A stretch of 22,263 nucleotides of DNA from contig CAYRIF010000018.1 of assembly GCA_964424205.1 (NCBI GenBank), positions 1-22,263 on the forward strand, read 5' to 3'. A program made the position numbers and the translations under genes. The notes below the pieces were generated by a model. The model did not search any database, was not told the DNA's origin, and was given only the letters and a program-made list of their open reading frames with translations. This DNA comes from CAYRIF01 sp964424205 (GTDB lineage Bacteria > Bacteroidota > Bacteroidia > Cytophagales > Cyclobacteriaceae). Every line of letters begins with the position of its first letter. Positions within the stretch are counted from its first letter, which is position 1. Shown here piece after piece: positions 7,400-14,911 of the stretch.

Positions 7400-8221
7400 A
7401 TGGAGTATTGTGGAAATATACGAAAAATGAAAACGGCATTGGATAGTGAAGGGAAAGCCCAATATCGTTTTATATTGTATGACAACCTAGAACCCAGTCA
7501 TGAAATACCAATGAATGAACTAGTTGGCAAGGAGATTAATTTAAAGTTTGAGCATCAAATTAATTGTGTGGTTACTGGAAAGAAAATCAGAAAACCATAT
7601 GGGGAAGGCATGAGTTATGATGCCTTTATGGAATCGCCAATGGCTGTTCCCAGTATTATCAGGCCTGAACTCAGCCAGGCACATTTAGGTATCGGACTTC
7701 GAGATTTGGAGTGGGAAATTGAACACCATGTCAAGCCACATTATGTATATTTTGCGCTTACCGGCGATGTTAAAGTAGGGGTAACAAGGGATACTCAGGT
7801 GCCAATCCGTTGGATAGACCAAGGGGCGACTGAGGCAATAATTTTTGCAAAAACTCCTTATCGCCAGGCAGCAGGACTGATAGAAGTCTCGCTAAAAGAA
7901 TTCATGTCCGACAAAACCAATTGGCGTAATATGCTTAAAAATGTATTTATCAATACGCAATCCTTGCAAGAAGCAAAGGAAGAAATGTTACCCAAAGTTA
8001 CAGGTGATTTGTCCGAGTTTTTGGTGGATGATAATACGGTCACTTCAATTAAATACCCTGTGCTACAATATCCTGAAAAAGTAAAGTCGATGAAATTTGA
8101 TAAGTTTCCAGAAATCACAAAAAAACTAGTCGGTATAAAAGGACAGTACCTTCTTTTTGAAGACGATACTGTCATCAATATCCGTAGCCAAAGTGGTTAT
8201 AAAATTTGCTTGAGCGTTTAA
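7400..8221 (+). CDS. DUF2797-family protein lacking the usual cysteines
   Basis: The 273-residue protein matches DUF2797 (function unknown) through its centre: KVGVTR (125-130), RWIDQGA (137-143), TPYRQAAGLIEV and DKTNW. In members I remember, the region before these motifs holds about nine cysteines in CxxC, CxxCF, CD.C and PE.CH arrangements that look zinc-binding. Here only Cys56 remains; the other sites read Thr, Ser, Ala, Ser, Ser, Gly and His although the surrounding GKK, GxG, PEL and HLG residues are kept. The protein is therefore a true family member with a demetallated-looking N-terminal module. The start ATG at 7400 gives a family-like beginning. sixA follows after 11 bp, suggesting joint transcription. 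The biochemical role is not known. Confidence 0.85.
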   Translation: MEYCGNIRKMKTALDSEGKAQYRFILYDNLEPSHEIPMNELVGKEINLKFEHQINCVVTGKKIRKPYGEGMSYDAFMESPMAVPSIIRPELSQAHLGIGLRDLEWEIEHHVKPHYVYFALTGDVKVGVTRDTQVPIRWIDQGATEAIIFAKTPYRQAAGLIEVSLKEFMSDKTNWRNMLKNVFINTQSLQEAKEEMLPKVTGDLSEFLVDDNTVTSIKYPVLQYPEKVKSMKFDKFPEITKKLVGIKGQYLLFEDDTVINIRSQSGYKICLSV

Positions 8222-8232
8222 ACTTTATAATT

Positions 8233-8727
8233 ATGAAGACTCTTTACATCAATAGACACGCCAAATCAAGTTGGGCAAATATGGGCATGACAGATTTTGA
8301 TAGACCACTTAATACAAGAGGAGAAAATGATGTGCCAAAAATGGGACTGCACTTACAACAAAAAGGGATTTTTCCTGATTTGATAGTATCGAGCCCCGCT
8401 AATCGTGCCATTACAACAGCGCATATCATAGCGGGTCTACTTGGTTATAACACAGAAAATATCACAGAAGACAGAAAACTCTATCACGCCAGCGAAGTCG
8501 ATATTTTAGATATAATCAAACAGCAAGACGACAAAGTGGATTCGCTAATGATTTTTGGGCACAATCCAGGCTTCACAAACTTAGCAAGTATATTAAGTGG
8601 CAGGTGGTTTGATAATATTCCTACCTGCGGCATTGTTGCCTTGAAATTTGAAGTTACTAATTGGAGCGAAGTTGCTGCAGAAAGTGGAGAAATATTGTTC
8701 TTCGATTACCCAAAAAATATTGGGTAA
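8233..8727 (+). CDS. SixA-type histidine phosphatase
   Basis: A 164-residue member of the histidine phosphatase superfamily, close to SixA, which dephosphorylates phosphohistidine on signalling proteins; the substrate here is unknown. The catalytic pocket is visible: Arg8-His9 in NRHAKSSW, Arg58 within SSPANRAITTA, and His110 in FGHNPGFT. The acidic residue is expected around Glu87-Asp90. The RHAK form instead of RHG is common in this subgroup. The ATG at 8233 is chosen: the nine residues upstream of it are reached only through a TTG that lies inside the preceding gene. It ends one base before the stop of the convergent terC-family gene, and its last codons form part of a hairpin. Confidence 0.87.
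   Translation: MKTLYINRHAKSSWANMGMTDFDRPLNTRGENDVPKMGLHLQQKGIFPDLIVSSPANRAITTAHIIAGLLGYNTENITEDRKLYHASEVDILDIIKQQDDKVDSLMIFGHNPGFTNLASILSGRWFDNIPTCGIVALKFEVTNWSEVAAESGEILFFDYPKNIG
8706..8727. terminator. Hairpin at the sixA/terC convergent ends, possible terminator
   Basis: Perfect 8-bp arms TTACCCAA and TTGGGTAA enclose a 6-nt loop, and the right arm ends with the sixA TAA stop. There is no U-run directly after it on either strand (six T lie at 8743-8748), so termination is possible but not typical. Confidence 0.35.
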
Positions 8728-9678
8728 CTATTCTAACTCTTGTTTTTTAGGAATCAATACCGACAAAAAAGCAGATAAAAATAACGTCAGTACAATCACC
8801 AAAAACGACAACATTGTAGATAAGTGAATGTCTACAAATTCCAAAAGCATTTTCGCACCGATGAATATCAGAATAAAAGAAACGCCTTTTTGCAGTAGGT
8901 AAAACTTATTTATCACTCCTGCTAATAGAAAAAACATAGCCCGTAGTCCCAGTACAGCAAAAATATTAGACGTATAAAGAATAAATCGACTATCGGTAAT
9001 GGCAAAAGCCGCAGGAATTGAGTCCACTGCAAAAATCAAATCGGTCACTTCTATCAACACCAAAACTAAGAGCAGCACTGTTGGTACGGTCTTTCCGTTT
9101 TCTTTTGTAAAAAAACTTACCCCATGATTGCCTTCGGAAACTTTAAATCGCTTAATAATATTTCTCGTTATGAAATCACCATCAGGATTAAACTCCTCCT
9201 CTTCATTATCAAAAAACAATTTAACACCAGAAAAAACAAGAAATGCACCAAACAATATTAACACCCAATGAATTTTGGCTACCAGGACAACGCCGACAAA
9301 AATGAAAATACCCCTAAGAATAAGTACACCAAAAATTCCCCAAAATAAAATCTTATGATAATACTCCTCTTTGATACTAAAATATTTGAGAATCAGTAAG
9401 ATGACAAAGATATTGTCCATCGACAGCGCTTTTTCTGTTACATACGCCGAATAATACTTCAACATAGGTTCTTTTCCACCACCAAATTGGTATATAACAA
9501 AACCAAAAGCAACAGAAATTGCAATCCAAAAAATAGTCTGTAAAGAAGCTGCCTTAATGGTTATTTTTTTAGCATCTTTATTAAAAATACCTAAATCAAT
9601 AATCAGAAAAGCAATAATAATAACGAAAAAAAGGATAAATAATCCTACCCGCTCACCCAATAAAGCATCCAAATCCAT
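8728..9678 (-). CDS. TerC/Alx-family integral membrane protein
   Basis: A 316-residue protein with about nine hydrophobic membrane segments and both TerC signatures: EKALSMDNIF near residues 82-91 and DLIFAVDSIPA near 213-223, whose acidic residues lie in the membrane and are thought to handle metal ions. A charged loop of about 45 residues sits between them (EEEEFNPDGD onward). Alx and TerC relatives export manganese or act with secreted metalloprotein maturation; the family also includes tellurite-resistance TerC, but no ter genes are nearby. I therefore infer a metal-transport role and not tellurite resistance. Its end abuts sixA. A possible -7 box is 50 bp upstream. I see no manganese-riboswitch features in the leader. 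Confidence 0.9.
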   Translation of the reverse strand: MDLDALLGERVGLFILFFVIIIAFLIIDLGIFNKDAKKITIKAASLQTIFWIAISVAFGFVIYQFGGGKEPMLKYYSAYVTEKALSMDNIFVILLILKYFSIKEEYYHKILFWGIFGVLILRGIFIFVGVVLVAKIHWVLILFGAFLVFSGVKLFFDNEEEEFNPDGDFITRNIIKRFKVSEGNHGVSFFTKENGKTVPTVLLLVLVLIEVTDLIFAVDSIPAAFAITDSRFILYTSNIFAVLGLRAMFFLLAGVINKFYLLQKGVSFILIFIGAKMLLEFVDIHLSTMLSFLVIVLTLFLSAFLSVLIPKKQELE

Positions 9679-9728
9679 ACAAATAAATTACGTTCCCTTC
9701 TATACACCAATATGGTATATATCCCGTT

Positions 9729-9736
9729 CAAAGGTA
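9729..9736 (-). promoter_or_regulatory. Candidate -7 box for the terC-family gene
   Basis: On the minus strand TACCTTTG matches TAnnTTTG, 50 bp before the ATG at 9678. There is no convincing -33 match. The 156-bp gap 9679-9834 otherwise shows no clear feature. Confidence 0.3.
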
Positions 9737-9834
9737 AAAGGTAACTACCCATCTGCGATTTTAATTATAAAAAAAATGAAATACAAGAAAAATTGTACTT
9801 TTTACAGATTTCTAAAGAACCACTTTCCAAGAAA

Positions 9835-11232
9835 CTATAAAATAAATTGACTTAAATCCTTATCCTGAACGAGATCTGACAGTCTTTCCTTCACCATTTC
9901 TTTGGTAATTGCAATTTTAGAATTTGCTTGAATTTTATCTGGCACATCAAATAGGAAGTTGTTCAGCAAGTGGCTCATGACCGTATGCAATCTACGAGCT
10001 CCTATATTTTCAACACTCTCATTTATTCTAAACGCCATGTCAGCAATTTCCTCAAGGGCTTCATCACTGAACTCTAAGTCCACTTCTTCAGCCTTCAACA
10101 ATGCTTGATATTGCTTGGAAAGTGCATTTTTAGGCTCTTTTAATATCTTATAAAAATCGTCCTTGGTGAGGCTTTCTAATTCTACTCTAATCGGAAATCG
10201 TCCTTGCAATTCAGGAATCATATCAGATGGCTTTGACATATGAAATGCCCCTGCTGCTATAAATAAAATATGGTCTGTCTTTATCATGCCATATTTGGTG
10301 TTCACCGTACTGCCCTCTACAATGGGCAATAAATCACGTTGTACCCCTTCTCTACTCACATCTCCCCCACCGCTTTTCTTAGAATTCACTGCAATTTTAT
10401 CAATTTCATCGATAAAAATCATTCCGGTGTTTTGTGCTTTTCTTATAGCCTCTTCTTTCACCTCATCCATGTCTACCAGCTTGGCAGATTCATCTTCTAG
10501 TAATATTTTCTTTGCTTCTCCAATGGTCGTTTTTTTCTTCTTAGATTTTTTTGGCATCATGCCGCCAATCATTTCTTGCAAATTAATCATCGAAGATTCA
10601 TCTATCATACCGCCACCAATCATACCAATCCCATTGCCTCCAGCTTGCTTCACATCTATTTCAATCTTTCTATCATCTAGCGTTCCGCTTTGAATTTTCT
10701 TTCTAAATTTTTCTCGCGTTTGCTCATTCAATTCTTGATCCGTTTTTGGCATGTCTCCATTTACTGATTCAAACCCTGGTGCTGTTGATGTCACAGCACT
10801 TTTCAAAGGAGGAATAAGTGCATCTAAAATTATCTCTTCCACTATCTCAGTTGCTTTAGCCTTCACCGACGCTTTTTTCTGTGTCGTTACAAGGTTGATC
10901 GAATGTTGCACCAAGTCACGTACCATGCTCTCTACATCTCTGCCCACATACCCAACTTCCGTAAATTTTGAAGCCTCCACCTTTGTAAACGGCGCATCCG
11001 CAATTTTAGCAAGCCTTCTTGCTATTTCAGTTTTCCCCACCCCGGTTGGTCCTATCATCAAAATATTATTTTGCACAATTTCACCTTGGATTTCCGCTGG
11101 GGTATTCATTCTTCGCCAACGATTTCGCAGTGCGATTGCTACGTTTTTCTTTGCCTTGGCTTGTCCAATAATGTATTTATCAAGTTCCAAAACAATCTGC
11201 CTTGGGGTCATATACTTTTCGTTATCTATCAT
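9835..11232 (-). CDS. hslU: HslU, ATPase subunit of the HslUV protease
   Basis: The AAA+ unfoldase that feeds proteins into the HslV peptidase. The 465 residues contain the N-terminal TPRQIV.ELDKYIIGQ block, Walker A GPTGVGKT (61-68), a long I-domain with a glycine/methionine-rich loop and a lysine cluster (about 195-235), Walker B FIDEIDKI, the sensor region, and the C-terminal D.DLSQFIL whose final residues normally dock into HslV. All needed catalytic parts are therefore present. Its ATG overlaps the porQ stop (ATGA, 11229-11232), so translation is probably coupled. The partner hslV is not beside it and must lie elsewhere if present. ClpX is excluded by the absence of an N-terminal zinc module and by the I-domain. 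Confidence 0.96.
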   Translation of the reverse strand: MIDNEKYMTPRQIVLELDKYIIGQAKAKKNVAIALRNRWRRMNTPAEIQGEIVQNNILMIGPTGVGKTEIARRLAKIADAPFTKVEASKFTEVGYVGRDVESMVRDLVQHSINLVTTQKKASVKAKATEIVEEIILDALIPPLKSAVTSTAPGFESVNGDMPKTDQELNEQTREKFRKKIQSGTLDDRKIEIDVKQAGGNGIGMIGGGMIDESSMINLQEMIGGMMPKKSKKKKTTIGEAKKILLEDESAKLVDMDEVKEEAIRKAQNTGMIFIDEIDKIAVNSKKSGGGDVSREGVQRDLLPIVEGSTVNTKYGMIKTDHILFIAAGAFHMSKPSDMIPELQGRFPIRVELESLTKDDFYKILKEPKNALSKQYQALLKAEEVDLEFSDEALEEIADMAFRINESVENIGARRLHTVMSHLLNNFLFDVPDKIQANSKIAITKEMVKERLSDLVQDKDLSQFIL

Positions 11233-12254
11233 TTTTTCTTAATTAATGTATTAAAATTACTTATCAGCGTCAAGTGATTAGTGCTACCCGCCACATGGAA
11301 CAATGTTTTGGAATAGGCAATTTCAAAAGATTTTATGCTGAACATAAAACCCGTAGAAAAACCAGAGCCCCCTGATATTTCTTCTAATCGAAGTTCACGT
11401 CTCATTAAGTGGTTATACCCTATTCTAAAATTAAAGTTTTTACTTGGTTCAAATGTAGCTGAAAATACAAAATGTCTAAAAATTTTGTCTACCACCTTTG
11501 GCTCATCGACAAGATTATCGTGTCCAAGGTTACTATTTGGATCAAAAAAAGCAATATCCCCTTTGTATAGATTATATGCCGCAACCGAAAAGCGGATAGG
11601 CATATGCTGTGGTTTTATACTTACCCCAACTTGAACATCAAAAGGTAAGATGGTATTTGCTGTCTCGCTATAGTCACTCATTAAAAAGCCTATATTTTTT
11701 ATAGCCAGCCCAATTGTCAAGTCTTTTGTTGGATGCTTAAAGGCTCCTCCAATATCCAATAGTAGTGCATTGGCCTTGTTTGAAGCAATCGTTGACAATA
11801 CCAACTTCAAATTTCCACCGATACTAAAATTACCTGAATTTCTACTGTGTCCTATAACAACAGCTAGTTCATTAGCCTTAAAATCTCCTAGCTCAAATCC
11901 GGACTCATCATAAGCTGTGATTTTTCCATAATTCAAATATTTCAACCCAAGTGCCCAGGTGCCGTAACGTTCAAATGTTTTTGCGTAGGCGATATTAGAG
12001 AATTTTACACCTCCTAAATATGCTAAATAGCTTAATGATGCTTGATTATCTGCCGCACTGTCAAGCAAAGCTGGATTGTTGAAAAATGCATTGACATCGT
12101 CGGTTGGCTGCGCCACACTTATACCTCCTAGCGCTGCAGTTCTAGCATCCCCTGGCACATTCAAAAATTCAAATGACCGCTGCCCACCGATTTGCGCCAT
12201 GGCTGGCAGTGAGCAAAGTAGCATTAGAAAAAATGTTAAAAACCGTTGTTGCAT
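11229..12254 (-). CDS. porQ: Type IX secretion system protein PorQ
   Basis: PorQ is an outer-membrane beta-barrel protein required for secretion or surface handling of type IX cargo in Bacteroidetes. The 341-residue protein starts with a Sec signal peptide (cut likely after AMA at residue 20) and a GGQRSFEFLN start with DARTAALGG and FFNNPALLD. These are the hallmarks of the PorV/PorQ branch of the FadL-like barrels. The rest is alternating amphipathic strands ending in NHLTLISNF. The shape and the GG.xSF.FLN start favour PorQ over PorV. It lies 13 bp after lon and overlaps hslU by 4 bp. The PorQ name rests on motif memory and context, not on a search. Confidence 0.85.
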   Translation of the reverse strand: MQQRFLTFFLMLLCSLPAMAQIGGQRSFEFLNVPGDARTAALGGISVAQPTDDVNAFFNNPALLDSAADNQASLSYLAYLGGVKFSNIAYAKTFERYGTWALGLKYLNYGKITAYDESGFELGDFKANELAVVIGHSRNSGNFSIGGNLKLVLSTIASNKANALLLDIGGAFKHPTKDLTIGLAIKNIGFLMSDYSETANTILPFDVQVGVSIKPQHMPIRFSVAAYNLYKGDIAFFDPNSNLGHDNLVDEPKVVDKIFRHFVFSATFEPSKNFNFRIGYNHLMRRELRLEEISGGSGFSTGFMFSIKSFEIAYSKTLFHVAGSTNHLTLISNFNTLIKKK

Positions 12255-12267
12255 TTAGCTATTTATA

Positions 12268-14739
12268 TCACTTTTTTGACGTTTTTTCAATTATAAATTC
12301 TGTTGGATTCTTTACTTTTGCTTTAAGTAAAGCTATTTCTAAAACTTCTTCCACATTATCCACAAAATGGAATTTCAATCCTTTCAAATAGTTTTCACTA
12401 ATTTCTTCGATGTCCTTTTTGTTCTTTTTGCAAAGAATAATTTCCTTGATTCCTGCTCTTTTTGCTGCCAGCATCTTTTCCTTGATTCCACCCACGGGTA
12501 ACACCTTCCCTCTCAATGTGATTTCTCCAGTCATCGCTAGTTTTCCTTTCACTTTTCGTTGTGTGAAAATAGAAGCAATAGAAGTAAGCATGGTTATACC
12601 CGCAGATGGACCATCTTTTGGCACGGCGCCTGCAGGTACGTGAATATGCAAATCATAATTATCAAATACTTTATAATTGATATTCAATTTTTCAGCATTT
12701 GATTTCAAATAGGAAAGTGCTGCTACCGCCGATTCCTTCATCACATCGCCTAACTGGCCAGAAAGCGTCAACTTACCCTTCCCTCTATTAACGCTAGATT
12801 CTATAAATAGTATCTCTCCTCCTACCGACGTCCAAGCAAGTCCAGTCACCACACCCGCCATGTCATTGTCTTGGTAAAGCTCATTATCAAAAATTTCTGC
12901 GCCAAGTATTTTCACGACCCCCGCTTCTGTAATCTTCTTACTATACTTTTCCTCCATGGCAATTGATTTGGCAACATTTCTAATTACTGAGCCAATTTTC
13001 CTTTCCAGACCCCGCACGCCAGACTCTCTCGTATAACCACTGACAATTTTTTGAATTGCTTTTATATCAAAAGCAACATCCTTTGCCATTAATCCATGCT
13101 CCTTTTTTTGCTTTGGAATTAAATGCTTCTTGGCAATTTGTACTTTTTCCTCTATGGTATAACCATTGATCTCGATGATTTCCATCCTATCACGTAATGC
13201 TGGCTGTATGCTCCCTAATGAATTAGCTGTTGCTACAAAAAGCACCTTTGAAAGATCATAATCTATCTCTAAGTAGTTGTCAGAGAACGTGCTATTCTGC
13301 TCAGGGTCAAGCACTTCCAGCAATGCCGAAGAAGGGTCTCCCCTAAAATCCGAATTCACCTTGTCTATCTCATCCAATACAAAAACAGGATTAGATGATT
13401 TTGCTTTTTTCATGTTCAAAATTATCTTTCCAGGCATTGCACCGATATATGTTTTTCTATGCCCTCTTATTTCGGCTTCATCATGTACACCGCCAAGTGA
13501 CATTCTCACGTATTTTCTTCCTAGCGACTTAGCAATGGATTTTCCAAGAGATGTTTTCCCTACGCCAGGAGGGCCATATAAACACAGAATTGGTCCTTTC
13601 AAGTCATTCTTTAATTTGAGCACTGCCAAATATTCAATAATCCGCTCCTTTACTTTTTCCAAGCCAAAATGATCTTGGTCTAATATTTTTTGCGCTTTTT
13701 TTAAGTCAAAATCATCTTTGGTATAGTTATCCCAGGGCAAATCCACCAAGTATTCTGCATAATTAATAGCCACTGGATATTCCGCAGCCATAGGGTTCAT
13801 TCGCATAATCTTTGTGAGCTCTTTGTCAAAATGCTCTTTTGCATATTTAGGCCACTTTTTCTTCTTGGCCCGTGCTTTTAAATCTTCTACTTCTTGATCA
13901 GCGCCGCCCTGACCTAGTTCATCTTGCAACACTTTCATTTGCTGCCTCAAGAAATAATCGCGCTGCTGCGCATCAATATCGGTATGCACTTTACTATGAA
14001 TTTCATGCTTTAATTCGAGCATCTGAATTTCCTTCAGCATAAACTCCAGCAGTACGGTTGCCCTTTTTACGCCATCATTTATTTCCAGTAATTTTTGTTT
14101 GTCCGCAACCCCTGTATTGATATTCGATGAAAGGAAATGTGTTAAAAAACTAGGGCTTGATATATTTTCAAGCGTAATTTTTGCTTCTTGGGGTATCTCA
14201 GGGTTTAGTTTTAATATTTTTAGCGCTGCATCTTTTAGCGATTGCATTGTTGCTTTGAGGTTCTTATTAGTTTCCTTAGGAAATTTTTCTTTCAAAATTT
14301 TGAAAGTTGCTTTCATATAGGGATCCTCCTGTATGATTTTACTGATTTCAAAGCGCTGCTTTCCCTGAATAATAATCGTCGTATTACCATCTGGCAAGAC
14401 AATCATTTTTATAATTTTGGCGATGGTGCCAACCTTATAGATTTCTCCTTTACCTGGATCTTCAGCATTCTGATTTTTTTGTGCTACAACACCTATTATT
14501 CGTTCCGCTTTATATGCTTCTTTCACCAGCTTAACTGATTTTTCTCTGCCCACGGTAATTGGTATAATTACGCCTGGAAATAAAACTGTGTTTTTTAATG
14601 GCAATATTGCCAGCGCTTCTGGGATATTTTCCAATGCTTGATCCTCTTCCGGATTGATTATTTGTATCAACTCACCTGAATCCTCATCTCCTATGTTTGA
14701 TAAAATAATATTATCTAAAAATATATTCCTGTCTTCCAT
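12268..14739 (-). CDS. lon: Lon, ATP-dependent serine protease
   Basis: Lon degrades damaged and regulatory proteins in the cytosol. The 823-residue protein is complete: the N-terminal substrate domain with LPLKNTVLFPG (46-56), a coiled-coil segment around 240-300, Walker A GPPGVGKT (389-396), Walker B VFVLDEIDK (452-460), and the protease domain with catalytic Ser712 in PKDGPSAGIT and Lys755 in GGIKEKM. Compared with E. coli Lon it has a 40-residue acidic N-terminal extension and a short lysine-rich tail. It leads a run of three minus-strand genes (porQ, hslU). Its start is 172 bp from the divergent porE-like gene; the gap holds a small palindrome that could control lon. Confidence 0.97.
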   Translation of the reverse strand: MEDRNIFLDNIILSNIGDEDSGELIQIINPEEDQALENIPEALAILPLKNTVLFPGVIIPITVGREKSVKLVKEAYKAERIIGVVAQKNQNAEDPGKGEIYKVGTIAKIIKMIVLPDGNTTIIIQGKQRFEISKIIQEDPYMKATFKILKEKFPKETNKNLKATMQSLKDAALKILKLNPEIPQEAKITLENISSPSFLTHFLSSNINTGVADKQKLLEINDGVKRATVLLEFMLKEIQMLELKHEIHSKVHTDIDAQQRDYFLRQQMKVLQDELGQGGADQEVEDLKARAKKKKWPKYAKEHFDKELTKIMRMNPMAAEYPVAINYAEYLVDLPWDNYTKDDFDLKKAQKILDQDHFGLEKVKERIIEYLAVLKLKNDLKGPILCLYGPPGVGKTSLGKSIAKSLGRKYVRMSLGGVHDEAEIRGHRKTYIGAMPGKIILNMKKAKSSNPVFVLDEIDKVNSDFRGDPSSALLEVLDPEQNSTFSDNYLEIDYDLSKVLFVATANSLGSIQPALRDRMEIIEINGYTIEEKVQIAKKHLIPKQKKEHGLMAKDVAFDIKAIQKIVSGYTRESGVRGLERKIGSVIRNVAKSIAMEEKYSKKITEAGVVKILGAEIFDNELYQDNDMAGVVTGLAWTSVGGEILFIESSVNRGKGKLTLSGQLGDVMKESAVAALSYLKSNAEKLNINYKVFDNYDLHIHVPAGAVPKDGPSAGITMLTSIASIFTQRKVKGKLAMTGEITLRGKVLPVGGIKEKMLAAKRAGIKEIILCKKNKKDIEEISENYLKGLKFHFVDNVEEVLEIALLKAKVKNPTEFIIEKTSKK

Positions 14740-14758
14740 AATATTTCTTCTCTTCCAT

Positions 14759-14773
14759 ATGTCAATATGACAT
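14759..14773. promoter_or_regulatory. Small palindrome upstream of lon, possible operator
   Basis: ATGTCA-ATA-TGACAT is a perfect inverted repeat with 6-bp arms, 19 to 34 bp upstream of the lon ATG. Its place just before the gene suits a repressor site, but it is short and AT-rich, so chance is possible. It is not the CIRCE heat-shock element. Confidence 0.35.
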
Positions 14774-14848
14774 CTTTTTTTATATAAATCGCTATTTTCT
14801 GCGAACTAGTATTTAGTCAAGTATTGTACCAAAGTAATTTATATGCCA

Positions 14849-14885
14849 AAAATGCTTTGTTTTAATACAAAACTTGTAGCATTTT
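14849..14885. repeat. Nested inverted repeat upstream of the porE-like gene
   Basis: Outer arms AAAATGCT and AGCATTTT (8 bp, perfect) enclose a 21-nt interior holding a second dyad GTTTT/AAAAC. It ends 26 bp before the ATG at 14912, so it could be an mRNA leader hairpin or a regulator site. No -7 box was found for this gene. Confidence 0.35.
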
Positions 14886-14911
14886 AGCAGAAATATGCAC
14901 GCACCCGCCAA

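Noticed and set aside
8206..8232. TTG upstream start for sixA
   Set aside because: It lies inside the end of the DUF2797 gene; the ATG at 8233 gives the normal MKTLYINRHA start.
8728..9678. Tellurite-resistance system around terC
   Set aside because: No terZABDE-type genes are near; the protein is of the Alx-like housekeeping kind.
9679..9834. Manganese (yybP-ykoY) riboswitch in front of the TerC/Alx gene
   Set aside because: The likely leader is short and shows none of the conserved GGGGAG-type or paired elements by eye.
10751..11242. 163-codon open frame opposite hslU
   Set aside because: Antisense to the conserved N-terminal half of HslU, with a low-complexity hydrophobic product and no recognisable motif.
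14740..14911. CIRCE heat-shock operator upstream of lon
   Set aside because: No TTAGCACTC-N9-GAGTGCTAA-like sequence is present.
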